Shown here piece by piece: positions 26,297-36,253 of a DNA stretch of 64,000 nt (positions are counted from its first letter, which is position 1; each line of letters begins with the position of its first letter). The stretch comes from DTU015 sp964641455 (lineage in GTDB: Bacteria > Bacillota > Sulfobacillia > Fermentithermobacillales > Fermentithermobacillaceae): assembly GCA_964641455.1 (NCBI GenBank), contig CAZXLH010000001.1:1-64000 (forward strand), in the 5' to 3' direction. A program made the position numbers and the translations under genes. The notes below the pieces were generated by a model. The model worked only from the letters and a program-made list of their open reading frames with translations, did not search any database and was not told the origin of the DNA.

Positions 26297-27094
26297 ATGG
26301 AGAGGTTTGGCGATCTACAGGCTGTGACTGTGCAACTGGAAGAAGCAGCTACAATAATTACAGTTGCACGGCAGAAATTTCTCAATGCTCTCAACAAGAC
26401 GGTTTTAAATGAGCTCAACACAGTGCTGGAAAAACTTTTGAGAGACTTTTCTGATAAACCATTGATTATTACCGGAGAAGGTTCCAGGGCTTTTGTTGCA
26501 GGCGCCGACATAGGCGAGATGGCAGAGATGACACCTAAAGAAGCCATGGAGTTTTCCGGGCTTGGCCAGCATATTTTTTCCAAGATTGAGACGTTTCCGG
26601 CAATCACAATAGCAGCAGTAAACGGTTACGCTTTAGGCGGAGGCAATGAACTTGCCATGGCTTGTGATATCCGTATTGCCTCCAAAAATGCCAAGTTTGG
26701 CCAGCCTGAAGTTGGCCTGGGCATAATACCAGGGTTTGGTGGCACTCAGAGGTTGCCTCGTATTGTAGGTATGTCACATGCGGTGGATCTTATTGCTTCG
26801 GGGCGGGTCATAAATGCCGGCGAGGCCCTTAGGATTGGGCTTGTAAACAAGGTAGTTGATCAAGGCAAAGCCTTGGAGGAATCATTGTCATATGCCAGGG
26901 TATTGCTTAAGAACTCGTCATTTGCTTTGAGCCAGGTTAAGCAAGCCATTGCTAAATCTGAGCTGCTTGACAAACAAAACGGTATGGCTTTGGAGGCAGA
27001 TTTGTTTGGTAGGTGTTTTTCCCATCCCGATCAAAAAGAGGGGATGACGGCTTTTCTGGAAAAGCGTCGTCCTGAGTTTAAGAGCCTTAGTTAA
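26297..27094 (+). CDS. Enoyl-CoA hydratase/isomerase (crotonase family)
   Basis: 265 residues from ATG 26297 behind GGAGGAGGAG. Crotonase motifs: GSRAFVAGADIGEM, NGYALGGGNELAMACDIRIAS (Glu118) and FGQPEVGLGIIPGFGGTQRL (Glu138); both catalytic Glu of true enoyl-CoA hydratase are present. It probably hydrates crotonyl-CoA or a related enoyl-CoA. No thiolase, acyl-CoA dehydrogenase or hydroxyacyl-CoA dehydrogenase is adjacent, so the pathway is not apparent. Confidence 0.92.
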   Translation: MERFGDLQAVTVQLEEAATIITVARQKFLNALNKTVLNELNTVLEKLLRDFSDKPLIITGEGSRAFVAGADIGEMAEMTPKEAMEFSGLGQHIFSKIETFPAITIAAVNGYALGGGNELAMACDIRIASKNAKFGQPEVGLGIIPGFGGTQRLPRIVGMSHAVDLIASGRVINAGEALRIGLVNKVVDQGKALEESLSYARVLLKNSSFALSQVKQAIAKSELLDKQNGMALEADLFGRCFSHPDQKEGMTAFLEKRRPEFKSLS

Positions 27095-27196
27095 TTAGTA
27101 TTTGATTGAGGCCTATGGCCATTTTGCCACAAGTTGCTTCCAGGTGTTTAACTTAATTTTGAGGTTGATTCGATATAAACTAACGGGGCGTTTTGC

Positions 27197-30034
27197 GTGG
27201 CAAAGGCTTTGAAACAGCAAAGTAACAAAGTGTTAGAAGGTGTTGTGAAGGCCCTTCTTCTGATTCTCCTGGCAGCAGGTGCTTTTTACCTTGGGTCAGC
27301 CCTGTTTGCTATGAGAAACAGTCAAACCATGGTATGTTTGACTGTACCGTCAGAAGAAGGGTTATTGGTTTACAAGTATCAGGGGCCTATTGAGCAACCT
27401 GTTTCCGACAATGATACCGGTGACAGCGGTGGCCAACCTTTAGAAAAACCAGATTGTGATACAGATTGGGCCTACATAGAATTTGGCGAAAAAGTGCGTT
27501 TGCTAGGTGATTCAGGCAAAGTAGATACGCTTGATGAGATCTATGGCGAATCTTTTGAAAAATCAATAGTTGAGATAACTGTTGGCCCTGATGGGAAAAT
27601 CAGCAAAATCTCCAAGGTGCCTGGTGTGTTTTCGGTTGAGGGCGAAATCGAAAGGAAGCAAGACGATGTTGTGGCCGTTTCAAATAATCAATATGTTGTA
27701 GCAGAAGAAGCGGCCTTTGATGGGGAAGAAGGCGATTTAGTAAAAGTTTACGGGTTTGATGATTCAATTATATTTGCTGAAGTTTTGGAAAGGGCCGGCC
27801 TTGTTGAGGTTACGGCTAACGTTGAAGGCGCAAGGGTATTTCTTGACGGAGTGTATAAAGGCAAGGCGCCTGTGAGTTTCAAAGCCGTTCCTGGATTAAG
27901 AGAAGTAATGGTAAAGTCTGAAGGTTACGAGACAACCAAAACTAAGGTTTTAATTGAATCACAGAAAGATTCACAGGTGAGTGTTGAACTACCGCTTATT
28001 GTGGGCACTGTAGCAATTACTTCAACCCCCTCGGGTGCTGAAGCCTACATTAATCAAGAGTCAAGAGGCAAAACTCCTTTGAAACTTGAACTTCCGCCTG
28101 GAGAGTACGATGTTTTGATTAACATGCCTGGGTACTATTCCAAGAAAAGCAGGTTTAGATTGCAAAAAGGTGCGCAAATACCCCTTCACTTTGATCTGGT
28201 TGAAGAAACTTCAGGGTTTTCGCCTATAGGCGGGCTGACTCCCAAACTACCTGTGCCCGGGGGCCATGAAGATTCTGAGGGCAAATCAGGCACAAAGGTA
28301 ACAATTTTGGGTTATGAGCCTGATACCCGCCATCTTAAAGCTGTGGATTCAGGGCAGAATGTAATAAGTATTTCAGTCCCTCAGGATGTTCCGCTGGAAA
28401 CCTTGCCATATGGGCGCACCACATGGGACAGGCTGCTTCCAGGCGAGCAAATAATTATGAATGTAGGCTCTTCAGGCGATTTAGAGACAGCCGTAAAAGT
28501 ATATTCCCACGATTTTTCAGCAAGCGGGAGAGTGTTTAGGAAAGACGGAAGACACATTACTGTAGGCGACGACTGGACAAGGTGTACGTTGAATTCAGAC
28601 GCCCTTATCAGGCACAAAGGGGAAAATACATTTTCCGGCACCTTAGAAATAGGGGATACGGTCACAGTTTACGGAACGTCGGCTGACGATATCAGGTACG
28701 TTTGCATTGAAGATACTTTGGGAGAGAAATCCTATTTTGAAGGCCACCTTGTTAGAACCAAAGACGGCCTCAGGGTTTTTGGTGACAATGCACAATTATG
28801 GCTAGAGGTTCCGGATAACCTTGATGTAGTGGACAGTTACAGAAAACAGAAAGATAAGCTTGCAAAAGTTGCTTCAGGCTCGAGATTGAGATTGTATGTA
28901 GACCCTAAAGGGAACATAGTTTGGGCTGAATACGTATGGAAGGCCAATTTGTCGCTCGAAGGCGAGATTGCAGTCTTGACCGGGCCTGCAATGTCTATAA
29001 TGCCGTCGTGGGAAGATGTGGCTATTTCGCAAAATACCATAGTGTTCTTAAACAGAAACAGGCGGCCGTTTTATGATGTCAAACTTGGAGACACAGTGCT
29101 GGTAGCAGGGCCTTCTGCTGAAGATGCACGCTTTATTTGGATTCGAGACAGGCTTGATTTTGATACTGTTGTTGAAGGGTTTATGGGTGCAGCCGGCGGC
29201 AGGCAGGGCAGAGTTTTTTATCAGCTTGAGCGTTCAGGGAAAACTACTCCCTGGATTGTCGATACTGATGTAGCCTTTGCATATCCATTCCAGCGTAAGA
29301 GCCTGTCTTCTAAGGAAATTAACTGGGGCGACAGAGTCAAGTTCTGGCTTGGCGCCGGTGGAAAACCTGTTTGGGCTGAAGTGGTTCAGGAAAACCATAT
29401 AAATCTCAAAGGCCATTATTTGGGTGAATCCGACGGGCTCATGTATTTTTCAGGGTTTCAAGGGTTTACACCGTCCAATACCATGACTGTTGTTGGGCTT
29501 TTTGGTTCTGATGAACTGGAAAAAGGTTCTCAGGTTTATGTGGGTGGGTACGATCAAACGGTAAACTATATAGAGGTGCAGGCGCTTTGCGAACCCAGGC
29601 GTTGGGTTACCGGCACAGTTATTTCTATAGAGCGAAATTCAATTAAGATCCTGCAAAACCGCTTTTATATTACGGAATATGATCTTCCCGGCGATACCTG
29701 GTTTGTAGATTGGGATGCCAAAGCAGATGGAAGCGCCAATGAACTTGATTGCGGTGACGAAGTGAGGATAGGCATAAGTTATCAACGCGAAGCCCTTTTT
29801 TTTGAGCGCACCTACTCACCTAGGTTTATGGTTGAAGGTACAATAACAAGAGTCTCAGGTAGGGTTATAACCATATTGGGCGATTATGGCACTTTGAGAG
29901 CGTCTATTGACCGCAATGCAACTGTATACAAAGACGGAGTGATTGCGGGATACCGGGCACTTCAGGAAGGTGACAAGGTCAAGATTTCAGGGCCAAGCGC
30001 CGATCGTATCGATTTAGTGGTAGAAGGCTCCTAA
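27197..30034 (+). CDS. Large membrane-anchored protein with tandem PEGA domains
   Basis: 945 residues, GTG start. A single N-terminal transmembrane helix (LLLILLAAGAFYLGSALF, ~18-36) anchors an outside-facing beta-rich protein. Two PEGA repeats are clear at ~215-345 (VEGARVFLDGVYKGKAPVSF; SAEAYINQESRGKTPLKL-like, ending MPGYYSKKS). The remaining ~580 residues hold several related beta modules with words such as GDTVTVYG, GDTVLVAG and GDKVKISG, suggesting repeats of a small barrel. No catalytic motif recognised. Probably a cell-envelope adhesion or structural protein. Single gene. Confidence 0.75.
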   Translation: MAKALKQQSNKVLEGVVKALLLILLAAGAFYLGSALFAMRNSQTMVCLTVPSEEGLLVYKYQGPIEQPVSDNDTGDSGGQPLEKPDCDTDWAYIEFGEKVRLLGDSGKVDTLDEIYGESFEKSIVEITVGPDGKISKISKVPGVFSVEGEIERKQDDVVAVSNNQYVVAEEAAFDGEEGDLVKVYGFDDSIIFAEVLERAGLVEVTANVEGARVFLDGVYKGKAPVSFKAVPGLREVMVKSEGYETTKTKVLIESQKDSQVSVELPLIVGTVAITSTPSGAEAYINQESRGKTPLKLELPPGEYDVLINMPGYYSKKSRFRLQKGAQIPLHFDLVEETSGFSPIGGLTPKLPVPGGHEDSEGKSGTKVTILGYEPDTRHLKAVDSGQNVISISVPQDVPLETLPYGRTTWDRLLPGEQIIMNVGSSGDLETAVKVYSHDFSASGRVFRKDGRHITVGDDWTRCTLNSDALIRHKGENTFSGTLEIGDTVTVYGTSADDIRYVCIEDTLGEKSYFEGHLVRTKDGLRVFGDNAQLWLEVPDNLDVVDSYRKQKDKLAKVASGSRLRLYVDPKGNIVWAEYVWKANLSLEGEIAVLTGPAMSIMPSWEDVAISQNTIVFLNRNRRPFYDVKLGDTVLVAGPSAEDARFIWIRDRLDFDTVVEGFMGAAGGRQGRVFYQLERSGKTTPWIVDTDVAFAYPFQRKSLSSKEINWGDRVKFWLGAGGKPVWAEVVQENHINLKGHYLGESDGLMYFSGFQGFTPSNTMTVVGLFGSDELEKGSQVYVGGYDQTVNYIEVQALCEPRRWVTGTVISIERNSIKILQNRFYITEYDLPGDTWFVDWDAKADGSANELDCGDEVRIGISYQREALFFERTYSPRFMVEGTITRVSGRVITILGDYGTLRASIDRNATVYKDGVIAGYRALQEGDKVKISGPSADRIDLVVEGS

Positions 30035-30101
30035 CTGCAAATTTGCAAAAGGCTTGGGCTGAGATGGTTCACACGGATCAATACTTATTGAACTCACTGG
30101 A

Positions 30102-30113
30102 AAGTGCTATAAT
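30102..30113 (+). promoter_or_regulatory. Extended -10 promoter of typA
   Basis: AAGTGCTATAAT: a perfect TATAAT at 30108-30113 with the TGn extension directly before it; no good -35 at 17 nt. It is 23 nt before the start codon. Confidence 0.55.
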
Positions 30114-30136
30114 AAACGATTGGTGGTGAACACAAT

Positions 30137-32038
30137 ATGCCCGAGAAATTTAACGGCAATAACGGCGAACGCAACACGAATATACGCAATGTGGCAGTTA
30201 TTGCCCACGTAGATCATGGAAAAACTACGCTTATAGATGCCATGCTAAGGCAAACAGGGATATTTCGTTCCAATCAAGTGGTAGCAGACAGAGTGCTTGA
30301 CTCCAGCGATTTGGAGAAGGAACGAGGAATAACTATTCTGGCTAAGAATACATCGATAAGCTACCGGGGTGTAAAAATCAATATTGTAGATACCCCTGGC
30401 CATGCAGATTTTGGCGGAGAAGTTGAAAGGACCCTCAGTATGGTTGATGGTGCTTTGCTGTTGGTAGATGCATGTGAAGGGCCTATGCCCCAGACAAGGT
30501 TTGTGGTTCAGAAGGCTTTGGAGCATGGCCTCAAACTGATTCTTGTAATCAACAAAATAGACAGGACCGATGCTCGCATTGACGAGGTTTACAATGAAGT
30601 ATTTGATCTTTTGGTAAACCTTGGGGCAGATGATGACGATGTGGATTTCCCTGTTATTTACACAGAGGCAAGGCATGGATTCGCTACAATTGATGCAGAG
30701 GCAGCAAAGAAATATTCGGGTATGCAGAGCAAATCCCAATTGTCACCTGATGTTTCTCCGGTTTTGGATGCAATACTCGAAAGGGTCCCGGCTCCTTATG
30801 CCAGGGTGGATATGCCTCTCCAGATGATGGTAAGTGCTTTGTCCCATGACGATTATGTAGGGAGAATAGCCATAGGAAGGGTTACCGCAGGGGTTTTGGA
30901 GAAAGGGGCCCCGGTTTCGATTTGCAAGCTGGATGGAACCTGTGAATCCGGTGAAATTTCAACCCTATGGATTTTCCAAGGGCTCAAACGTTTAGAAGTG
31001 TCCAAGGTTGAGGCAGGAGATATTGGGGCGATTACCGGCATTGAAGATATTGACATTGGAGAAACGGTGGCAGATGCCGAAAGGCCTGTGGCTCTTCCGC
31101 CAATACATGTAGAAGAACCTACTGTCATGGTTACTTTCAAAGTTAACGATAGCCCGTTTGCAGGTGAAGAAGGTAAGTACATTACTTCCAGGCACTTGCG
31201 TGAAAGGCTTCTGCGCGAGTCGAGGAAAGATGTGAGTCTCAAAGTTCAGGACACTTCCGAGCCTGACAGTTTTAGAGTTTCCGGCAGAGGCGAACTGCAT
31301 CTTTCGATCTTGATTGAAACAATGAGGCGTGAAGGTTACGAGATGGCGGTCTCCAAGCCTGAGGTGATTTTCAAGACTGATGAAAAGAAAAAAACCAAGG
31401 AGCCGTTTGAGTATTTGACTGTGAATATTCCAGAGCAATACATGGGCAGTGTAATGGAAGAATTGGGTCCCAGAAAGGCCGAACTTGTTAATGTACACAA
31501 TGAAGGAGATCAAAGAGTCAGATTGAATTTCCTGATTCCTACGCGGGGAATGTTTGGCCTAAGGCCTGCACTTCTTGGTATTACCAAGGGAACGGGCATA
31601 ATGCATCATGTGTTTGACGGTTATAAAGACTATGCGGGAGACATTGTTACAAGGAGTTCAGGCGCCATGATTTCCTGGGAGACAGGGATAGTTACAGCCT
31701 ACGCGCTTAGGAATGCGGAACAGCGGGGTGAACTGTTTGTGGGCCCTGGGGAGCAGGTATATGCGGGCCAGGTTGTAGGCGAGAATTCCAGGCCATTGGA
31801 TCTCGATATCAATGTCTGTAAAAAACGGCACCTTTCAAACGTAAGGGCAGTTGCCGCTGAAGAATTAGTCAGGCTTAGCCCTCCAAGGAAAATGAGTTTG
31901 GAAGAAGCGCTGGTATGGATCGATCAAGATGAACTTGTAGAAGTAACTCCTAAGTCTATACGTATAAGGAAGCAAGTTTTGGACAGGCAACAAAGATATC
32001 GTTTACGCAAACATGACGGCTCAACTGAAGATTATTAA
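30137..32038 (+). CDS. typA: Ribosome-associated GTPase TypA/BipA
   Basis: 633 residues. Translational GTPase: P-loop AHVDHGKTTLIDA, switch I region EKERGITILAKN, G3 DTPGHADF, G4 NKIDR. It then has EF-G-like domains and the BipA C-terminal domain (GLRPALLGITKGTGIMHHVFDGY, RPLDINVCKKRHLSN-like region). Length is typical. Acts in ribosome assembly and stress adaptation. The ATG has GGTGGTGA upstream; the N-terminus has ~15 extra residues before NIRNVAV. Confidence 0.96.
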   Translation: MPEKFNGNNGERNTNIRNVAVIAHVDHGKTTLIDAMLRQTGIFRSNQVVADRVLDSSDLEKERGITILAKNTSISYRGVKINIVDTPGHADFGGEVERTLSMVDGALLLVDACEGPMPQTRFVVQKALEHGLKLILVINKIDRTDARIDEVYNEVFDLLVNLGADDDDVDFPVIYTEARHGFATIDAEAAKKYSGMQSKSQLSPDVSPVLDAILERVPAPYARVDMPLQMMVSALSHDDYVGRIAIGRVTAGVLEKGAPVSICKLDGTCESGEISTLWIFQGLKRLEVSKVEAGDIGAITGIEDIDIGETVADAERPVALPPIHVEEPTVMVTFKVNDSPFAGEEGKYITSRHLRERLLRESRKDVSLKVQDTSEPDSFRVSGRGELHLSILIETMRREGYEMAVSKPEVIFKTDEKKKTKEPFEYLTVNIPEQYMGSVMEELGPRKAELVNVHNEGDQRVRLNFLIPTRGMFGLRPALLGITKGTGIMHHVFDGYKDYAGDIVTRSSGAMISWETGIVTAYALRNAEQRGELFVGPGEQVYAGQVVGENSRPLDLDINVCKKRHLSNVRAVAAEELVRLSPPRKMSLEEALVWIDQDELVEVTPKSIRIRKQVLDRQQRYRLRKHDGSTEDY

Positions 32039-32155
32039 ATCCGTTTATCAATCTTCGTATTAGCATATTATGTTATAAAAGAATAAAGCCTGGTTTTAAT
32101 TCATCCTATATTGTAATTACCAGGAATATAATAATTCCTTGGAGATGATAAATTA

Positions 32156-32833
32156 TTGGATCAAACGAAAAAACTGACGCTTGAAGACGTCAAAAGCAAC
32201 CCTACGGTTAACTCATATATATTAGCGGGTAATGATCATCTTGGTGCGTTAGGGTATACAGACCATGGTTTGAGGCATGCAGGGCTTGTATCATCTATTG
32301 CCAAGAATCTCCTATGGAAGATTGAGTTTTCTGAAAGAGAGCAAGAATTGGCGGCTATAGCCGGCTATCTTCACGACATAGGCAATGTGGTTTCAAGGCA
32401 CTACCATGCTCAAGTAGGAGCTGCCTTGTCTGAACGGATTCTTACAGGTATGGGAATGGATTCATCTGAGATTGCAGTCATTATGGGAGCTATAGGCAGC
32501 CATGATCCTGAGGATACATGCCAGGCAGTATCGACAGTGTCAGCTGCAGTAATCTTGGCCGATAAATCAGATGTTCACCGTTCCCGGGTCAGGAATCCTG
32601 ATATCCACAATTTTGATGTGCACGATAGAGTAAACTATGCAGCGTCACGTTCATTTCTTGAAGTAAAAAATGATGACAAAGTGATTTCCTTGCAGCTTAC
32701 TATCGATACCCAAATTGCCCCTGTCATGGAGTATTTCGAAATATTCTTAACCAGAATGATTGCATGTAAGAGAGCCGCAGAATTCTTAGGGGCTACGTTT
32801 GAACTTGACATAAACGGCATAAGGCTCTTGTAG
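32156..32833 (+). CDS. HD-domain phosphohydrolase
   Basis: 225 residues, TTG start after GGAGATG. Metal-binding HD motifs: GYTDHGLRHAG, YLHDIGNVVSR and later SHDPED, with an ADKSDVHRSR segment typical of HD proteins related to RNase Y/YmdB-neighbour or dNTPase types. Cytosolic, substrate unknown (nucleotide or cyclic nucleotide suggested by the family). Its promoter may be TGTTATAAA near 32069. Confidence 0.85.
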   Translation: MDQTKKLTLEDVKSNPTVNSYILAGNDHLGALGYTDHGLRHAGLVSSIAKNLLWKIEFSEREQELAAIAGYLHDIGNVVSRHYHAQVGAALSERILTGMGMDSSEIAVIMGAIGSHDPEDTCQAVSTVSAAVILADKSDVHRSRVRNPDIHNFDVHDRVNYAASRSFLEVKNDDKVISLQLTIDTQIAPVMEYFEIFLTRMIACKRAAEFLGATFELDINGIRLL

Positions 32834-33007
32834 TACTTCTCCGGTTAAACGCTTCCAATGCAAATTTCCAGAGGTAATGGCAGTATAAGACTTATTGCAC
32901 CTTAGATTGTTGTGGTATATTCTTGTTCTAGATATTGCGTCCCGGTGAGTTTCATGTAACTTTTGTTGAGGTGGATTGTGCCTGTTGGCCGGAGAGGGGT
33001 GGTACAT

Positions 33008-33517
33008 TTGCGCATTCTGGATGAAAAGGGCCGAATCTTTGGGAAAATCAATATTATTGATTTGGTTGTCATAATAGTCTTGGTTGCAGCGGCTGTTTGG
33101 TTTGGTTATTCAATGTTTGGTAAGAATCTGGAGCAGGATGTAGCCGAGAGACAAGAAGAGACAGAGATTACTGTTGTGACTTCAGGTATACGTGCTACTA
33201 CAGCCGAAGCTATTGCTAAAGGCGGCAAGATCTTTGAGTTCAAAACAGGAGCTCAAATTGGTGAGGTAATTGACGTCAAGACTGAACCTGCGCGTGTATG
33301 GTTAGTGCAAGGTGATGGTAAGTGGGTACAGGTTGAGTCTGAAGATAGGGTAGATGCTTTTGTAACCATACGAGGTACTGCCAGGATTGGCGAGAACGTG
33401 ATTACTATGAACGGAGTGGAAATAAGGGTGGGCGGAAGCCTTGGCCTAAAAACCAAGTTTGTTGTATTTCAGGGACACGTTATGCTCATGGATCTTAATT
33501 TAGGAGGCACTCCTTAG
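33008..33517 (+). CDS. DUF4330 family membrane-anchored protein
   Basis: 169 residues from TTG 33008, which follows GGAGAGGGG; the frame is open upstream without support. N-terminus LRILDEKGRIFGKINIIDLVVIIVLVAAAVWFGYSMF matches DUF4330 with one membrane helix; the rest is an extracytoplasmic beta domain. Function unknown. Members are often next to polysaccharide genes, as here: the stop codon overlaps the start of an O-antigen ligase gene. Confidence 0.85.
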   Translation: MRILDEKGRIFGKINIIDLVVIIVLVAAAVWFGYSMFGKNLEQDVAERQEETEITVVTSGIRATTAEAIAKGGKIFEFKTGAQIGEVIDVKTEPARVWLVQGDGKWVQVESEDRVDAFVTIRGTARIGENVITMNGVEIRVGGSLGLKTKFVVFQGHVMLMDLNLGGTP

Positions 33518-35082
33518 TGAACGGTACGCCTGTTCTAAGCAATATGCAGCAGCAAAGCGGGTTGGCCTGTTATTGCCAGGGTAGCCGTACTTGCCGGTAT
33601 GTTGATTCCGCTCTTGGCCGGTTTTCCGGTAAAATGGGCAACTTTTTTGTCGGGTTCGATTGTGCGTTTAGGAACAGTGTATCGGGCCGGATAGTTTTCA
33701 GCATAAACCAAAACCTATCACATTGGATAAACGGAAGTTTCTTTGCCTATTGGTTTATTGGGTTTTTCAATTTGGTTATGGTGCCCGGTGGCCAACCTAT
33801 AACAGAAGGTACTTTTTTGGGAATGGTTCTTGCATTAGGTGTAATCGCCCCCACAGGAATCCAACTGATTTGTTTTGCCATATTTTTATTTTTGCTTTTG
33901 TGGCGGCGGTCTATTGCGTCAAGTTTGAATTCCGGCCGGGTTGCTTTAAGGGGAAGTACCGTGAAATCTGGGATTGACAATGCTAACAACGCCGGTACCT
34001 GGGTTCTTCTTCCTTATCAGTTGCTTTTCCCATGTTTGATTTTGCTTGTGTTCGCAGCTGGGGCTACTATTTCTTCTGTGGTACCCAGACGGAGCATTAT
34101 GAGCTTCGTTCTATGGTGCTTTTACGCATTGATTTTCGCCATAGGTTTTGATGTTGCTTTTAGAGGTGAAGAAGACAAGGTTATATGGCCTCTTTTAACC
34201 GGGGTTACCTTTTCCGGCATGGTGGGTATTTATCAGCATTTAACCGGTTGGCAATCAAGAAAGGCATGGCTTGATGCTAAGTTCGAGGATGAAATTGCGC
34301 GAGTTGTGGGCACGTTTACGAACCCTACTTTTTTTGCTGAAATGATCGGTTTGGTACTTCCACTGATACTGGCACTTCTTATTAAGAACAGGAGCCTGAG
34401 AGACAAAACTTTACTGCTGATTTACGCACTGATACAAGGTGTAGCCCTAGTACTTACCTGGTCACGGGGAGCTTGGTTGGGGTTTATTGCTTCTTTTGCG
34501 ATTATGGCAGTTTTATTCGACAAGAGGCTTTTGCTTGTAGGTTTGGCAGTGGCTTTGATAGGCGTTACTCTTGCTCCGCCGGTGTTCTTAGATAGGTTCC
34601 TTTCTTCATTTAGCCTTGAGGACAGTTCTAACAGTTATAGGGTGTTTATATGGAGAGGTTCACTTGCTCTGCTCAGAGATAATCTTTTCAGAGGGATTGG
34701 GCTGGGGGCAGAGAGTTTTGCCCAGATGTATCCTGAATATATGATCATACAGACTCCGGCACCTCACGCTCATAGCACTTATTTGCAAATGTTAATCGAA
34801 TTAGGGTTATGTGGATTCGTGGTTCTGATGTGGTTGCTGTTTGTGTGTGCATGGTATTCTTTGTCGGCCATATTTACGGAAAAAGGCCACGGGGTCAAAA
34901 AATGGGTGTGCATAGGCACTTTGTCAGGGGTGGTTGCAGCTGTTGCAGGACACATGATTCAGGCACTTATTGAACATACCTGGTATAATCCTCAGGTAAC
35001 CGCGGTGTTTTGGGCGTGGGTTGGGATAGCCATGGGCATATCTCTTAGGCCAAGGCCCAGCCGGCCAGAGGAGGCAAATTAG
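33517..35082 (+). CDS. O-antigen ligase/polymerase family membrane protein, N-terminus possibly frameshifted
   Basis: 521 residues, GTG start overlapping the DUF4330 stop (TAGTG), ribosome site TAGGAGGC. About ten membrane helices; Wzy_C region TWSRGAWLGFIASF, a large loop with SNSYRVFIWRGSLALLRDNLFRGIGLGAESF and HAHSTYLQMLIELGL. The family links or polymerises glycan repeats on the outer face of the membrane. Odd: residues ~14-60 are Cys-rich and non-hydrophobic, whereas the same DNA in another frame (33555-33685) encodes a good membrane helix (see findings). The main catalytic part is intact. Confidence 0.8.
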   Translation: MNGTPVLSNMQQQSGLACYCQGSRTCRYVDSALGRFSGKMGNFFVGFDCAFRNSVSGRIVFSINQNLSHWINGSFFAYWFIGFFNLVMVPGGQPITEGTFLGMVLALGVIAPTGIQLICFAIFLFLLLWRRSIASSLNSGRVALRGSTVKSGIDNANNAGTWVLLPYQLLFPCLILLVFAAGATISSVVPRRSIMSFVLWCFYALIFAIGFDVAFRGEEDKVIWPLLTGVTFSGMVGIYQHLTGWQSRKAWLDAKFEDEIARVVGTFTNPTFFAEMIGLVLPLILALLIKNRSLRDKTLLLIYALIQGVALVLTWSRGAWLGFIASFAIMAVLFDKRLLLVGLAVALIGVTLAPPVFLDRFLSSFSLEDSSNSYRVFIWRGSLALLRDNLFRGIGLGAESFAQMYPEYMIIQTPAPHAHSTYLQMLIELGLCGFVVLMWLLFVCAWYSLSAIFTEKGHGVKKWVCIGTLSGVVAAVAGHMIQALIEHTWYNPQVTAVFWAWVGIAMGISLRPRPSRPEEAN

Positions 35083-35137
35083 GCAAAGTGAGTTATTGGC
35101 ACTAACCAACAAAAGCAAGGAATGGTGGTTCTTTTAC

Positions 35138-36253
35138 ATGAGAGTCTTACACGTAATAACCGATACCAACATAGGTGGGGCAGGGCGCTATTTATTGAAC
35201 TTACTGGTTCAACCTGCTTTTGACAATATAGATATCATTGTTGCGTGTCCAGACGGCCAACTAGGAACAAGGATTGATAACGCAGGATTAGAAAGAGTGG
35301 ACATATCTGGGAAGGACGTATCATTTTCGGCCCCTCTTACATTTGAACTTATGAAGCCAATGAGAGAGTTTGCGCCTGATATTGTACATACTCATTCCAG
35401 CCTTTCTGGAAGAATAGCTGCAAAAACTCTTGGGATTCCGGTTGTTTATACCAAACATAACCTGGTGAGAATTCCATCTGCTTCAGGCGAGGTGCCTCCG
35501 GCTGCAGGCCCGATAAAACGACAGGTAAATGCAATTACGGCAAGAGCGCTGTCTGATGGTGTAATTGCTGTTTCTCAAGGGGTGTACGATGAACTAATAG
35601 AGTCAGGAATTGACTCGTCACTTGTCACCTGCATCCCAAACGGCATTGACCTTTCGCCTTATAAGCCTCTGGATTTGTTCAAGAAGCGACAGGAAAGCGA
35701 ACAGATCTTGATTGGGACTGTTGCACGTCTCCATCCTCAAAAGGCACTGGAGGTCATGTTGGAAGCAGCCAAAATTGTGCTGGCTTCGTTACCCAAGGCA
35801 AAGTTCATTATAGGTGGAATCGGGCCATTGGAAGAATTTCTGAAAGCTAAGATTCGCAAACTTAAATTGGAACCTTTTGTTAAGATGGTAGGCTTTGTGG
35901 AAGATGTTCCAGGCTTCTTATCGAAACTGGATATCTATGCTTTATCATCTGACTATGAAGGGTTGCCCCTTGCCGTTCTCGAAGCCATGGCCCAAGGGCT
36001 TCCCATAGCGTCAACTGCTGTCGGCGGTGTGCCCGAAGCGGTGGTTGACGGTGAAAATGGTTTTCTGGTTGAGCGAAGAAACAGCCGTTTGCTTGCTCAA
36101 TCAATAGTAAGATTGGCAGTGGATCCTCAACTTGCAGCTCAGATGGGACGAGCAAGCCGGAAACGAATGGAAACACTGTTTGACGCCAAAATCATGGCCC
36201 ATAAAACCGTACAGGTATACCACAAAGCCCTGAAAAATCGGGGACGGTCCTAA
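35138..36253 (+). CDS. Family 4 glycosyltransferase
   Basis: 371 residues from ATG 35138, which begins MRVLHVITDTNIGGAGRYLLNLL as in GT4 enzymes; a TTG at 35096 would add 14 unrelated residues. Donor-site features: IGTVARLHPQKALEVMLEAA, FIIGGIGPLEEFL and ALSSDYEGLPLAVLEAMAQGLPIAST with the catalytic-type EGLPxxxxEA motif. A GT-B fold retaining transferase that probably adds a sugar to a lipid-linked or surface glycan, in line with the ligase gene upstream. The last codons and the stop (CGG GGA CGG TCC TAA) are supplied by a REP element. Confidence 0.9.
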   Translation: MRVLHVITDTNIGGAGRYLLNLLVQPAFDNIDIIVACPDGQLGTRIDNAGLERVDISGKDVSFSAPLTFELMKPMREFAPDIVHTHSSLSGRIAAKTLGIPVVYTKHNLVRIPSASGEVPPAAGPIKRQVNAITARALSDGVIAVSQGVYDELIESGIDSSLVTCIPNGIDLSPYKPLDLFKKRQESEQILIGTVARLHPQKALEVMLEAAKIVLASLPKAKFIIGGIGPLEEFLKAKIRKLKLEPFVKMVGFVEDVPGFLSKLDIYALSSDYEGLPLAVLEAMAQGLPIASTAVGGVPEAVVDGENGFLVERRNSRLLAQSIVRLAVDPQLAAQMGRASRKRMETLFDAKIMAHKTVQVYHKALKNRGRS

